DNA of 64,000 nucleotides from Anaerohalosphaera lusitana (GCF_002007645.1 NZ_CP019791.1:558001-622000), one strand, 5' to 3'. Counted from the stretch's first letter, positions 54,034 through 63,340 are shown. Made by a program: numbers and translations. Notes: generated by a model not told the origin, from the sequence alone.

Positions 54034-54384
54034 TCACCCCTTTTTCTTTATATCATTCAAGTGCCGATCATAAATTTGGTCAGCCTTGTTGATAAGTTGC
54101 TGGTAAAATCTACTGTTTCCCTTTTTGTCGCCGCCCAGCAGCAGTACTGCGTATCGTCTCGGATCGAAAGCATAAAAAGTACGCAGAGGTCTGCCCTTGC
54201 TTTGAGTTCTTAGTTCCTTCATATTCTTGTGTTTGGAACCCTTGACTGTGTCGGCATAAGGCCGGGCAAGATGCGGACCAAGATTCCTGAGCAACTCGAC
54301 ACTGACCAGAACATCTTCCTGTTGCTTGACGTCCAGAGTTTGCCACCATTTCTCAAATTCGTCTGTGAACTCCACTTCCCACAT
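54034..54384 (-). CDS. higB: RelE/HigB-type mRNA interferase toxin
   Basis: 116 residues. EFTDEFEKWWQTLDVKQQEDV at the start and HKNMKELRTQSKGRPLRTFYAFDPRR in the middle match the HigB branch of the RelE family, which cuts mRNA on the ribosome. The antitoxin gene follows on the same transcript. The best promoter places the transcript start at or next to the ATG, so the toxin may be made from a leaderless mRNA. Confidence 0.87.
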   Translation of the reverse strand: MWEVEFTDEFEKWWQTLDVKQQEDVLVSVELLRNLGPHLARPYADTVKGSKHKNMKELRTQSKGRPLRTFYAFDPRRYAVLLLGGDKKGNSRFYQQLINKADQIYDRHLNDIKKKG

Positions 54385-54390
54385 ACTTAT

Positions 54391-54418
54391 ATTATAGCTT
54401 TCAATGTATATTCGTCAA
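54391..54418 (-). promoter_or_regulatory. promoter of the toxin-antitoxin operon
   Basis: On the minus strand TTGACG (54418-54413), a 16-base spacer and TATAAT (54396-54391). Only six bases separate the -10 from ATG 54384. Confidence 0.7.
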
Positions 54419-54458
54419 GGGCTATATTTTGTTCAGTGTACATTTGGCGAAAATGCTT

Positions 54459-55007
54459 TCACCAGCGGTTTGTTTGCAGGTTTATGGGGCCCGGGGGAAA
54501 GGTGGTCTTGTTTAGTGGGTAGTATAGGCGGTGGCGGTTTGGGGGGATCTGTTTTTTTGTGCCGTGGTCGATGTAGGTGATGGGTGCGGGCGGGATATCT
54601 TGCCAGCCGTTGCGTAGGTAGGTGTTTACGACGTGCCCCTGGCAGAAGAGCATGCCGAAGTCGAAGCCGAGTTTCATTGCGTGCTGCATCGCAGTATCGA
54701 GCATTCTGCCCGCAAGGCCCTGCTTGCGGAAGGGCGAGTCGACGCAGACGTTTGCGATGCCCGCGACGCGGAAGGGCTCACCGCCAGCGGTGATGGTGCG
54801 GTCGACGGCTGCCAGGTGCGCGATGGGTAGAGTGCCTGCGAGGATCACGACTGTGAAGGCCGGTGTGTTGTCGCCGAGGATGCGGGAGCGGCTGAACAGG
54901 GGCTTGCGGTGCGGGAAGCAACGTGAGAGCAGTTCGCGAATGGCCGTATCAAGGTCGCGGTCGATCCGGTCCTCGTTGAGTATTAGCGTTCGGGGTCGGT
55001 CAGTCAT
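54459..55007 (-). CDS. GNAT-family acetyltransferase (paralog 2)
   Basis: 182 residues from ATG 55007. It aligns along its length with the protein at 50453-50995: FPHR...RSR near residue 30, VDRTI..GG.P..VAGI.NV in the middle, GFDFGMLF, and a FPPGPINLQTNRW tail. The acetyl-CoA loop is FRKQGLAGRML. Its start overlaps the membrane protein gene before it by eight bases, so it is translated in the hldD operon. Confidence 0.82.
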   Translation of the reverse strand: MTDRPRTLILNEDRIDRDLDTAIRELLSRCFPHRKPLFSRSRILGDNTPAFTVVILAGTLPIAHLAAVDRTITAGGEPFRVAGIANVCVDSPFRKQGLAGRMLDTAMQHAMKLGFDFGMLFCQGHVVNTYLRNGWQDIPPAPITYIDHGTKKQIPPNRHRLYYPLNKTTFPPGPINLQTNRW

Positions 55008-55455
55008 TTCGCCTGGGCAGAAATTCTTCGATGATGCGGGTTGTGTGACGTGCACGTACGATTTCACCGACGGTGGTGGTGATCGCGATGGCTGCTGAGA
55101 ACAGGACCAGTGCGATGACCGCGCCGGTGGCGGCAGCGCCGAAGGCGAGTCTCTGTATCATTTCCGGCTGGGGCTGGTTCTTTATCAGCTCGTTGAGCGT
55201 CTGCGGCAGCAGGGCTGCAGCCAGTGTCGTCGCTGAGCCCGCGATTGCGATTATGATGATCGCGATGATGACGAACCACTTGAGATTCGACTTGCTGCGA
55301 AAATGCTGCAGGAGCAGTTCAGCCTGCGGGCGGGTGAGTTCGCCAAGCGTTAGGTGCGAGCGCGCGAGGAACCTGTCTGCCGCCTTGAGGACGCTGGCCG
55401 GGTACTTCTTTTCGAGTGCGTGTTCGGTCGTTTTGTCTTTTGCTTGGTGGGGCAT
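55000..55455 (-). CDS. membrane protein, unknown, in the hldD operon
   Basis: 151 residues with two hydrophobic segments (LKWFVIIAIIIIAIAGSATTLAAALL and AAATGAVIALVLFSAAIAITTTV) joined by a polar loop. It starts two bases after hldD and overlaps the next start. No family recognised. The operon links it to surface glycan synthesis or modification. Confidence 0.6.
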   Translation of the reverse strand: MPHQAKDKTTEHALEKKYPASVLKAADRFLARSHLTLGELTRPQAELLLQHFRSKSNLKWFVIIAIIIIAIAGSATTLAAALLPQTLNELIKNQPQPEMIQRLAFGAAATGAVIALVLFSAAIAITTTVGEIVRARHTTRIIEEFLPRRND

Positions 55456-55457
55456 GA

Positions 55458-56432
55458 TCAGGCTCCGAGGAACTCATCCTTTTGGAGATAGTTCTGCACG
55501 TAGTCAGTTATGGCGTCTTCGAGGGAGGTGGGGTCGAGCTTATAGTCTGCGTGCGAGAGCTTCTGCATGTCGGCCTGGGTGAAGTACTGGTATTTTTCGC
55601 GGAGGTGGTCGGGCATGTCGATGAATTCGATTTTCGGTTTCTTATCCATTGCGGCGAAGACGGCGTTTGCCAGGTCCACCCATGTGCGGGCGTTGCCGGT
55701 GCCGACGTTGTAAAGGCCGTTGACGTCGGGGTTTGCCAGGAAGAAGAGGGTCATATCGACGGCGTCCTTGATGTAGACGAAGTCACGTCTCTGTTCGCCG
55801 TCCGCGTAGTCGGGGTGGTATGACTTGAAGAGCTTGACCTGGTCCGTGTCGCGGATCTGTTCGTAGGCCTTGATGATGAAGCTGCGCATGCTTCCCTTGT
55901 GGTATTCGTTGGGGCCGAAGACGTTGAAGTATTTCAGGCCGACGATATTTTCGAGCACGCCTGTGCGTTTGGCCCAGAGGTCGAAAAGCTGTTTGGAATA
56001 GCCGTACATGTTGAGCGGCTTGAGGTCCTCGATCGTATCTTCGTCGTCGGTGAACCCGAGCTCGCCATTGCCGTAAGTTGCTGCGCTGGAAGCATATATG
56101 AAGCGGATGCCTTCTTCGACGGCCCAGTTGGCGAGGACCTTGGTGCATTCGTAGTTGTTGCGGACGAGATACGAGCAGTCAGTTTCCCAGGTATCCGAGC
56201 AAGCTCCCATGTGTAGAATGGCCTGGACGGGCCAGTCGATATCGCCTGCTGCGAGCATGTCGTAGAAGTCGTCGGCCTCGACGTAGTCGGCGAAACGGAG
56301 TTTGCGAAGATTCTTCCACTTTTCGTCAGATTCCAGGCGGTCGACGATGAGGATGTCATTCTGGTTCTGTGCATTGAGTTCGGCGACAAGCGCTGAGCCG
56401 ATGAAGCCTGCGCCTCCAGTAACTATTATCAT
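55458..56432 (-). CDS. hldD: ADP-L-glycero-D-manno-heptose 6-epimerase
   Basis: 324 residues, extended SDR fold. GGAGFIG (residues 6-12) binds NADP, and Y143-G-Y-S-K147 is the catalytic pair. CSDTWETD and NVFGPNEYHKG are HldD signatures. It makes the heptose precursor of the LPS inner core, evidence for a Gram-negative-type outer membrane. It heads a three-gene operon with the membrane protein and GNAT paralog 2. Confidence 0.95.
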   Translation of the reverse strand: MIIVTGGAGFIGSALVAELNAQNQNDILIVDRLESDEKWKNLRKLRFADYVEADDFYDMLAAGDIDWPVQAILHMGACSDTWETDCSYLVRNNYECTKVLANWAVEEGIRFIYASSAATYGNGELGFTDDEDTIEDLKPLNMYGYSKQLFDLWAKRTGVLENIVGLKYFNVFGPNEYHKGSMRSFIIKAYEQIRDTDQVKLFKSYHPDYADGEQRRDFVYIKDAVDMTLFFLANPDVNGLYNVGTGNARTWVDLANAVFAAMDKKPKIEFIDMPDHLREKYQYFTQADMQKLSHADYKLDPTSLEDAITDYVQNYLQKDEFLGA

Positions 56433-56542
56433 GATGGTCTACCCCGCAAAAGCGTATAAAAGTGTACAATATACGGTCAGAGTAACGAAAACCGGGTGAT
56501 AAGTCAATCTCAAACAGGCATGAGCAGCCATGAGTGCGCATG

Positions 56543-56569
56543 AAAAAGGGCCGGTTTTTGGCCGGCCCC
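56543..56569 (-). terminator. Rho-independent terminator of the 31-residue small ORF
   Basis: Minus-strand GGGCCGG / CCGGCCC with a seven-base loop and TTTTTC. Confidence 0.8.
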
Positions 56570-56595
56570 AGGGAAAGTCGCCGATTTCCCCCCGT

Positions 56596-56691
56596 TTAGC
56601 ACAGAGCAATATAGCTTGCTGCTGCTAGGATGAGAATCTTCTTCTTAGTCATGATAAACGGGATCCAGTGTTTCTGATAGAACTTCTTCAT
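56596..56691 (-). CDS. 31-residue small membrane protein
   Basis: ATG 56691 follows GAGGGAG with a suitable gap. The product starts MKKFYQKHWIPFIMTKKKILILAAASYIALC and ends there: a basic N-terminus, aromatic residues, then a hydrophobic segment long enough to cross or insert in the membrane. It is followed by its own terminator (56543-56569). Both signals together make it more than a chance ORF. It was found by eye. Confidence 0.55.
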   Translation of the reverse strand: MKKFYQKHWIPFIMTKKKILILAAASYIALC

Positions 56692-56894
56692 CGTTTTCTC
56701 CCTCATAACGAATACAGTTTTTCACCCGTCCTACGAAGCCAGGAGCCTCATCAGACGCTTTAATTATAGCATAAAAAATGGGTGAAAACAACTTCGTATG
56801 GGAAGAAAGCTGCGCAAGTGCATATCAGACAGTGACTTATAGATCCACTGCTGCGGGGAGTTTTTTGGTGAATTTGTCAAAAATGCTGCGTCGA

Positions 56895-57281
56895 TCAGGC
56901 TTCGGCGGCAGCTTTTTCGAGCTTGTATTCGACGATCTTGACCATGTCAGCGAATTCGATTGGCTTGGTTATATAGCCGTTAGCGCCGAGCTCGAAAGCT
57001 GCGTCGAGGTCCTCGATCTTAGATTTGCCGGTAAGCATGATAACGGGGATCTCTTTCGTCTTGCGGTTCTTCTTGAGCTTTGCCAAGACCTTCAGGCCGT
57101 CCATGTCGGGCATGGACACGTCTAGAAGGATCGCGTCTGGACGGTGTTTTTTCGCGATTTTCAGTGCTTCAGGGCCGGAATTGGCTTCCAGAACGTCGAA
57201 TGGACCCACAGAAAGGGCCATCATCGCAAGCTCAGTGAATTCTTCGTTATCATCAACGACAAGTATGGATCTTTGTGCCAT
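56895..57281 (-). CDS. single-domain response regulator (CheY-like)
   Basis: 128 residues, receiver domain only. Acidic pocket D10/D11, phospho-acceptor D54, T84 and K106 are all in place. No output domain, so it works by protein contact, as CheY or Spo0F do. No histidine kinase gene is in the window. AGGAG precedes the start. Confidence 0.92.
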   Translation of the reverse strand: MAQRSILVVDDNEEFTELAMMALSVGPFDVLEANSGPEALKIAKKHRPDAILLDVSMPDMDGLKVLAKLKKNRKTKEIPVIMLTGKSKIEDLDAAFELGANGYITKPIEFADMVKIVEYKLEKAAAEA

Positions 57282-57449
57282 TGAAATCGCTCTCCTGAAT
57301 ACGGGCGTGTATCCCGCCTTGTTTGTTCATCATGTTTCCTGTGTCTTATTAATTATGTCGGCTAAATAACAAATGACTTCACGTAATAATACGGGGGAAA
57401 AGAATATTTTGGTGTCTTAGCCACCCATAATATGGGGGGGAAGTAGGTA

Positions 57450-57486
57450 AAACAAAGGCCCAGACCGTTTCTACGGTGCTGGGCCT
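57450..57486 (-). terminator. Rho-independent terminator of the URO-D family gene
   Basis: Minus-strand GGCCCAGCACCGT / ACGGTCTGGGCC with an AGAA loop and TTTGTTTT. Confidence 0.85.
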
Positions 57487-57548
57487 AATGTATTGATAAG
57501 ACGGTAAGAACTGAAAAAAGTTGTTTCAAAGTGCCCTAAGCAAGGGTT

Positions 57549-58670
57549 CTAGTCGAGCTGGCCGAAGGTTTTCTGCTTTAGATCAAGATAGAAGATGTAG
57601 TCTTCGGGTTTGACGTTGGGCGGGCAGCGGTGGTCACAGAACGGGATGAAGCCGCCTCGTTCGACGTAGGGGATCAGCGATTCCATGTAGGATCTGATCG
57701 CGTCGGGTCCTTCGCCCAGAGCCATCTTGTCAAAACCGCCCATGATGCGAAGGTCCTTGCCGTATTCTGCGAGCAGTTCGGTGGGATGGCCGGAGCAGTT
57801 GACCTCGAACGGGAACATGGTATTGATGCCCGATTCGAGCAGGGTCGGCAGGATTGGCCGGATGTCGCCGTCGCAGTCGGTGAACCAGATGTCGATGCCG
57901 TGGGCCTTGAGTTTTTCGTTTATGCGTTTGTATCGCGGGGCGACTACTTTCTTGAAGAAATCGACAGAGACGATCGGGCCGGACTTGAAGCAGATGTCCT
58001 CCCAGCCCCATGCGAAATCGAAGTCGATATGGCCGAGTACCGCATCCAGATAATCTTCGACGAGCACGCAGCAGGTTTCGACCATGTCCTCGATCATGCC
58101 CGGGTGGTCGAAGGTCGCGTACGCAAGCCCCTCAAAGGTAAGCAGATCGCGGATCTTTCCGATCATCGAGCCGCACCAGATGCCGACGGGGAAGTCGCGG
58201 TCGGCGGGGTAGAGCTTCTTGAGGGCCTCGATGTCGGGTTTGCGGGCCGGGTCGTCTCGGCGGAGGCGTTCGTTTTTGCACTTTTTCCAGTCTTCGGGGG
58301 TTGTTATTGAGGATTTTATGAAGTGCGGGATGGTGGTCTGGTCGTTTTTTGGCACCTCGGCGAGCAGGCCGTCCTGGTTGATGATGATCTTTTTGTCTTC
58401 GGTCTCTTCTACGACCTTTTGTTCGAAGGGCGGAACCATCCAGGGGTATTCGTGCAGTTCGATGCGGTCGAAATTGAAGAATTCGTGGGCCTGCGAGTTA
58501 TCTTTGATGCCCTTTTCGACGAAGATGTCCCATTCCTTGAAGTTTTCGTCCCAGTAACCGAACTCCATGTTGAAGCAGCGGTCGAAGGGTTTGTAGTGCA
58601 TCTGGTTGTTGAACCGTTCGCGGTCGGTCATTTTGCCGGGCCATTTTTCTCGGCAGGGTTTTACTGACAT
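57549..58670 (-). CDS. uroporphyrinogen decarboxylase (URO-D) family protein
   Basis: 373 residues. TIM-barrel segments FAWGWEDICFKSGPIVS and IDIWFTDCDGDIRPILPTLLESGI follow the pattern of the URO-D/MtaA methyltransferase superfamily. The N-terminus (REKWPGKMTDRERFNNQMHYKPFDR) is typical of the branch common in planctomycetes and other environmental bacteria, where the substrate is unknown and a corrinoid methyl transfer is often suspected. It is unlikely to be the true haem enzyme HemE. AGGAG lies upstream of ATG 58670. Confidence 0.8.
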   Translation of the reverse strand: MSVKPCREKWPGKMTDRERFNNQMHYKPFDRCFNMEFGYWDENFKEWDIFVEKGIKDNSQAHEFFNFDRIELHEYPWMVPPFEQKVVEETEDKKIIINQDGLLAEVPKNDQTTIPHFIKSSITTPEDWKKCKNERLRRDDPARKPDIEALKKLYPADRDFPVGIWCGSMIGKIRDLLTFEGLAYATFDHPGMIEDMVETCCVLVEDYLDAVLGHIDFDFAWGWEDICFKSGPIVSVDFFKKVVAPRYKRINEKLKAHGIDIWFTDCDGDIRPILPTLLESGINTMFPFEVNCSGHPTELLAEYGKDLRIMGGFDKMALGEGPDAIRSYMESLIPYVERGGFIPFCDHRCPPNVKPEDYIFYLDLKQKTFGQLD

Positions 58671-58881
58671 TACACACTCTCCTGAAACTGTTGTGATATT
58701 TGAGCTTACAATATATAACCTTAGGGCTCGTGGGGCAAAAGTTTATCACAAAGTCGCCGGGGTTTGGGCTTTATTGGGCGAAGTTGTCAGATAGTGCAAA
58801 AAAACAGCAGGATGCGATGGAAAATGAAAGGTGCTCTAAATTTGTAGACCGAAAGCGGGGTTTATGCTATGCTGGATCGCT

Positions 58882-60240
58882 ATGGCAAAGAGAAAGAAAC
58901 AAAAGCAGATAAGTGTGGGTTTTGTGGCACTGGGGTGCCCAAAGAACCTTGTGGACAGCGAGAAAATGCTTGCACACGCGGGCCAGGAAGGTTTTGTGCT
59001 CAGCGGCGATCCGGACAATGCGGACGTGGTCGTGATAAATACGTGTGGTTTTATCGAGCCGGCCAAACAGGAGGCGATAGGCGCGATCTGTCAGGCGGTG
59101 GACCAGAAGAAAAAGGGGCATGTCCGCAGGGTCGTCGTTGCCGGTTGTCTTGCGCAGCGGATGGGTAAGGAGCTGCTTGATGAGGTGAAGGGCATCGACG
59201 CGATAGTCGGGCTCGATGAGCGGGACAAGATCGCGAAGGTTATCCGCAATGTGGCGGCCGGTCGCGGCAAGAAGGTGTCCGACCAGGTTAGCAGGCTGCC
59301 CGAGAAGGTCAGCGACGATCGGGGCAGGCTGCTGGTGACGCCTGGCCACTGGGCGTATCTGCGGATCAGCGAGGGCTGCAACCGCAAGTGCTCGTTCTGC
59401 ACAATACCATCGATACGCGGGATGTTCCGCAGCAAGGATGAGGATGCTGTGGTTGCTGAGGCGCAGGAGCTGGTCGAGAATGGTGCGGTCGAACTGAGCG
59501 TTATAGCGCAGGACAGCAATTATTACGGCAAGGACAAGGGCGTTGCTCACGGGCTGAGTAAGCTGCTCGATCGGCTGGAGGGAATCGAAGGACTTGACTG
59601 GATCAGGCTGATGTATCTGTACCCGGCAGGGGTGGACGACGAGTTGATCGAGCGGATCGCGGCCAGTGAGAAGGTGCTCAACTATGTCGACATGCCGATA
59701 CAGCACATAAATAACGATATCCTGCGCTCGATGAAGCGTGTGGATACAAAGGAGAAGACGGTCGCACTGGTTGAAAAGCTGCGAAAGGCGATGCCGGACG
59801 TGGTGCTGCGGACGACGGTCATTACGGGATTTCCGGGCGAGGGTGAGAAAGAATTTGAGGAGCTGCTCGATTTTATTAAATGGGCGAAGTTCGATGCGCT
59901 TGGATGTTTTCCGTTTTATCCGGAGCCGGGTACGCTGGCCGCTGAGCTGCCCGGTCAGGTGGGCGAGTCTGTTCGGCAGGAACGGGCGGACGAGATCATG
60001 CGGGTGCAGCAGGATATTGCGTTCGAGAAGTGCCGGGAGCTCATCGGAAAAGAGCTTGTGTGCCTGGTGGATGAGCCACTGGCTGAGCGCCAGCAGATCG
60101 GCCGATATTACGGGCAGGCACCGCATATCGACAGCGTGTGCATCGTGATTAACAGCGACGCGCTGCCGGGCGATTTCGTTCGTGCGAAAGTGATCGATAC
60201 GCAGGATTATGACCTGGTCGTCGAGCCGGTCCAGACGTAG
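58882..60240 (+). CDS. rimO: ribosomal protein S12 methylthiotransferase
   Basis: 452 residues. Radical-SAM cluster C166-x3-C170-x2-C173 (CNRKCSFC), N-terminal second cluster cysteines C19, C55, C89, and a C-terminal TRAM domain. VALGCPKNLVDSE, and not the MiaB form, marks it as RimO, which adds a methylthio group to an aspartate of S12. ATG 58864 would add six residues. Confidence 0.94.
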   Translation: MAKRKKQKQISVGFVALGCPKNLVDSEKMLAHAGQEGFVLSGDPDNADVVVINTCGFIEPAKQEAIGAICQAVDQKKKGHVRRVVVAGCLAQRMGKELLDEVKGIDAIVGLDERDKIAKVIRNVAAGRGKKVSDQVSRLPEKVSDDRGRLLVTPGHWAYLRISEGCNRKCSFCTIPSIRGMFRSKDEDAVVAEAQELVENGAVELSVIAQDSNYYGKDKGVAHGLSKLLDRLEGIEGLDWIRLMYLYPAGVDDELIERIAASEKVLNYVDMPIQHINNDILRSMKRVDTKEKTVALVEKLRKAMPDVVLRTTVITGFPGEGEKEFEELLDFIKWAKFDALGCFPFYPEPGTLAAELPGQVGESVRQERADEIMRVQQDIAFEKCRELIGKELVCLVDEPLAERQQIGRYYGQAPHIDSVCIVINSDALPGDFVRAKVIDTQDYDLVVEPVQT

Positions 60241-60322
60241 TTTAACGGAGCTTATAGTTGAATATCGCGGCAGTTGCGATAAACTGACATTGCTGATGTG
60301 ACATTATAATTCGGGAAATCAA

Positions 60323-60952
60323 GTGGCGGATAAGAACGACAAGCGAATAATCAAGCATGTGCCGAACGCATTGACGATGGGTCGGCTGGTGATGACGGTG
60401 GTGTTCCTGGCGATGATCATTATCGCGGGCGACAGGGAGAAGCCTGGTTCGAATTATCTGCTGGTGACGTTCATACTTTTCGTGGTGACCGGGCTGACGG
60501 ACATCGTTGACGGTAAGATCGCGCGGATGTATGACGTGACGAGCAAGTTCGGCAGGATTGCGGACCCGCTTGCGGATAAGTTTCTGGTAATCGGGGCGTT
60601 TGTTTGTTTCGCGATCGCGCAGCAGCCCCGGCTGGATGCTTTCGGCTGGTCGGAGGGTACGCTTGATGTTCTGCGGTGGGGTACGGCAGGGATAATCTTT
60701 CTGCGTGAGGTAGTGGTAACGATCCGCAGGCAGATCGCGGAATCTCGGGGGGTAAAGTTCGGTGCGATAGCGTCGGGCAAGCTGAAGATGTTTTTGCAGT
60801 CGTTTGGTATCGGTACGGTGATCATCGGTTGGGCGTACGTGGAGCGTGCCTGGGGCGACTGGTTCACGCTGGCGGTTTACGCACTGATGATCGGTGCGAC
60901 GGTCTATTCGGGTATCGAATCGATCATGAGGCCGATCAAAAAGAAGGAATAG
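60323..60952 (+). CDS. pgsA: CDP-diacylglycerol-glycerol-3-phosphate 3-phosphatidyltransferase
   Basis: 209 residues with about five membrane segments. The CDP-alcohol transferase motif is DIVDGKIARMYDVTSKFGRIADPLADK (first aspartates in DGxxAR, last in GxxxDPxxD). It makes phosphatidylglycerol phosphate. GTG 60323 start. It follows rimO by 82 bases. Confidence 0.92.
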   Translation: MADKNDKRIIKHVPNALTMGRLVMTVVFLAMIIIAGDREKPGSNYLLVTFILFVVTGLTDIVDGKIARMYDVTSKFGRIADPLADKFLVIGAFVCFAIAQQPRLDAFGWSEGTLDVLRWGTAGIIFLREVVVTIRRQIAESRGVKFGAIASGKLKMFLQSFGIGTVIIGWAYVERAWGDWFTLAVYALMIGATVYSGIESIMRPIKKKE

Positions 60953-61002
60953 CAGCGTATTGATGTATTGGGTGTCTTCCGGCGTTTTTCGGCGGCGCCG
61001 AC

Positions 61003-61665
61003 TCAGCGGATGTGATCAAGAATGGCTGCAACCACGCCTTCGATGTCCAGCTTTGTGCTGTCGATCTTCATTGCGTCGTATGCGCATTTGAGTGCGCCTA
61101 CTTTTCTGTTTTCATCCTCTGCGTCGCGGGTTTCGATCTGCTGCTGGAGTTTGTCCAGGTCGACTGTTTCGCCTGCAGCTTCAAGGTCCTTGAGGCGGCG
61201 GCGGGCGCGCTCGCGGGCATCGGCGGTCAGGAAGAATTTGTAGTCCGCGTCCGGAAAGACAACTGTACCCTGGTCACGGCCTTCGGTGACGATGCGCTGT
61301 GCTTTCTGGGCGTATTCCCTTTGCATACGGACGAGCTCTGAGCGGACGGCAGGGGAGTTGGCGATGTATTTGACGTGCGAGGTGACGTGCGAGGTGCGGA
61401 TGTCGCTGTTTACGTCCTCGCCGTCGATGCGTACGGTCATCGGCCCGTCTGTCCGTTCGAAGTCGAATTCGGTAGCGGCGATCATCGAAAGGATGGCTTG
61501 CTCGTCGTGCAGATCAACGTTCTTGCGCATCGCGGCGAACGTTACCGCGCGGTACATCGCGCCGGTGTCGAGAAAGCGTGCGTCGAGTTTTTCGGCGAGC
61601 AGTTTTGCGATGGTACTTTTGCCGCTGCCTGCAGGTCCGTCGATGGTTACGATCAGTTTGTCCAT
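61003..61665 (-). CDS. cmk: cytidylate kinase
   Basis: 220 residues. The P-loop GPAGSGKS is at residues 10-17, with FLDTGAMYRAVTFAA and GRDQGTVVFPDADYKFFL following, which are CMP/dCMP kinase signatures; the usual GRDIGT reads GRDQGT here. It phosphorylates CMP and dCMP. GGAG lies upstream of the start. Confidence 0.95.
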   Translation of the reverse strand: MDKLIVTIDGPAGSGKSTIAKLLAEKLDARFLDTGAMYRAVTFAAMRKNVDLHDEQAILSMIAATEFDFERTDGPMTVRIDGEDVNSDIRTSHVTSHVKYIANSPAVRSELVRMQREYAQKAQRIVTEGRDQGTVVFPDADYKFFLTADARERARRRLKDLEAAGETVDLDKLQQQIETRDAEDENRKVGALKCAYDAMKIDSTKLDIEGVVAAILDHIR

Positions 61666-61733
61666 TTGTGCTCCGGTTGTTTATGGCAGTGCCGGGCAAA
61701 CCGGCTTGACGATCATTCGTTTCGTGTTGGCTG

Positions 61734-63014
61734 TTAGCTGCTTTCGTCGCAGTCGCATGTGTTGACCTTTACCGCTACCAGGCTGGTATCGTCGACCTGA
61801 CTTGCCAGGCCCACGAAGCGCCTGCGGTATGCGAGCAGATTCTTGATGAGCTGGCCCGCGGAACAGTCGACGCATTTGTCGAGTACTTCGAGCATACGTT
61901 CCTTGCCCCACAATTCGCCGTCGAAGTCCATCGCGTCGATCAGGCCGTCCGTATAAAGCAGCAGACTGTCGTGGTCCTGCAGTTTGACGGTCTCGATGTC
62001 GTAGTGAGCGTCTTCGAGCACACCAAGGACCAGTCCGCCGGTGTTGAGATCGCGGGTCTTACCGCCGCGCATCAGCAGGCCCGGCTCATGGCCGCAGTTG
62101 CAGTAGGTCATTTCCATCTTGTCAATGTCAATGTAGCCGAAAAACAGCGTGATGAACTCGCCGTTGCGGCATTCCTTGTATGCGACCTTGTTGAGCTTGT
62201 CTACGATCTCACTCATAGAGCGTTTCTCGAAGGCCTTATCAGCATACGCTCGAAATGCACCTCGGAACAGGCTCATCATCATCGCAGCGGGGATGCCCTT
62301 GCCTATGACATCTGCGATGCCGATTGCGATTGTGTGATCGTTGATCTTTATGAAGTCGTACAGGTCGCCGCCGATCTCGAAGCACGGCTGATATGTCGCA
62401 GCGACATCGAGGCCGCACATCTTCGGTGCGTGATTGGGTATCATTCGCCTCTGGATGACTGCGCCGAGCCGCATCTGTTCGGACACTTTTGCGCCGCGGA
62501 TCGCTCTGCTGTAGAGTTTTGCGTTCGTGATGGCAATTGCGCACTGGGTTGCCACTAGTCGCGCGATCGCGACGGAGTCTTCGTCAAACCGTCGCGGTTC
62601 CGGGCTGTAGAGCCGGAGTACGCCGATAGGTTTATTCTTGAAGGTCATCGCGACAGTGAGCTGACTGACGAGCCCTTCGTCTGCGATGGCCTGGGGATAC
62701 TGTGACCGTCCGTCTACACGCATATCATCGAGCACGACCGCCTGTCCGGAGAAAGCTTCTTTGACGACAGGGTCCTCGCGGGTGACGGGTCCCTTGTTTC
62801 GCCAGGATTCGCTCAGGCCGTAAGTACTGCGCATGGCGAGGTCTCCGCTTTCTTCATCGAGAAGGCGGATAGAACATGCCGTGGTGCTGGTGATCTTGAC
62901 GGCGGCTTCCGCAAGTCGGTCCAGTACCTCCTGTAAACTGAAGTCGCCCGCGACCATGGTGGCCATATCAAGGATCTTGTCCAGCTCTATATTTTCGTTT
63001 GTCTTGCCTAGCAT
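61734..63014 (-). CDS. GAF-domain PP2C (SpoIIE/RsbU-type) serine phosphatase
   Basis: 426 residues. The GAF domain covers about residues 15-165 (MATMVAGDFSLQEVLDRLAEAAVKI ... GVLRLYS). The SpoIIE-type phosphatase domain has FEIGGDLYDF, IADVIGKGIPAAMMMS and LLLYTDGLIDAM, with the metal-binding aspartates present. Such proteins switch partner-switching anti-sigma cascades. The C-terminal CDCDESS is a short Cys-rich tail. No anti-sigma partner is seen in the window. Confidence 0.9.
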   Translation of the reverse strand: MLGKTNENIELDKILDMATMVAGDFSLQEVLDRLAEAAVKITSTTACSIRLLDEESGDLAMRSTYGLSESWRNKGPVTREDPVVKEAFSGQAVVLDDMRVDGRSQYPQAIADEGLVSQLTVAMTFKNKPIGVLRLYSPEPRRFDEDSVAIARLVATQCAIAITNAKLYSRAIRGAKVSEQMRLGAVIQRRMIPNHAPKMCGLDVAATYQPCFEIGGDLYDFIKINDHTIAIGIADVIGKGIPAAMMMSLFRGAFRAYADKAFEKRSMSEIVDKLNKVAYKECRNGEFITLFFGYIDIDKMEMTYCNCGHEPGLLMRGGKTRDLNTGGLVLGVLEDAHYDIETVKLQDHDSLLLYTDGLIDAMDFDGELWGKERMLEVLDKCVDCSAGQLIKNLLAYRRRFVGLASQVDDTSLVAVKVNTCDCDESS

Positions 63015-63340
63015 TCAGTTAATCTGTTGTCGCAACTACACTTATGTTTTGGCTGCGAAGCTGACTGCAGCCGATTTCGTCTAAAACAATATTCACACAA
63101 TCACTAAAATTTTATCAGAAATTGGCTCATACTTACAATTAAATCCACCTTAAATGGCAAGCTTTTTCTTCCGGGCCGGTCTATCCTTTACAGGCCGGAT
63201 GACCGAGGTTACTATTAAATCGAACGAGGTAGCTTATTGACAACAGTTATTTGCAGGTTTGGCTAAGTTTTTTGAAATGTGATCCAAAAGCCCCAAATTT
63301 GCGAATGCAGATGGGGCATTATGTCCGGAAGGAGTACTAC
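63015..63340. other. non-coding stretch
   Basis: No gene. A TTGACA at 63237-63242 may be the -35 of the acylphosphatase gene; the -10 is unclear. Confidence 0.4.
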
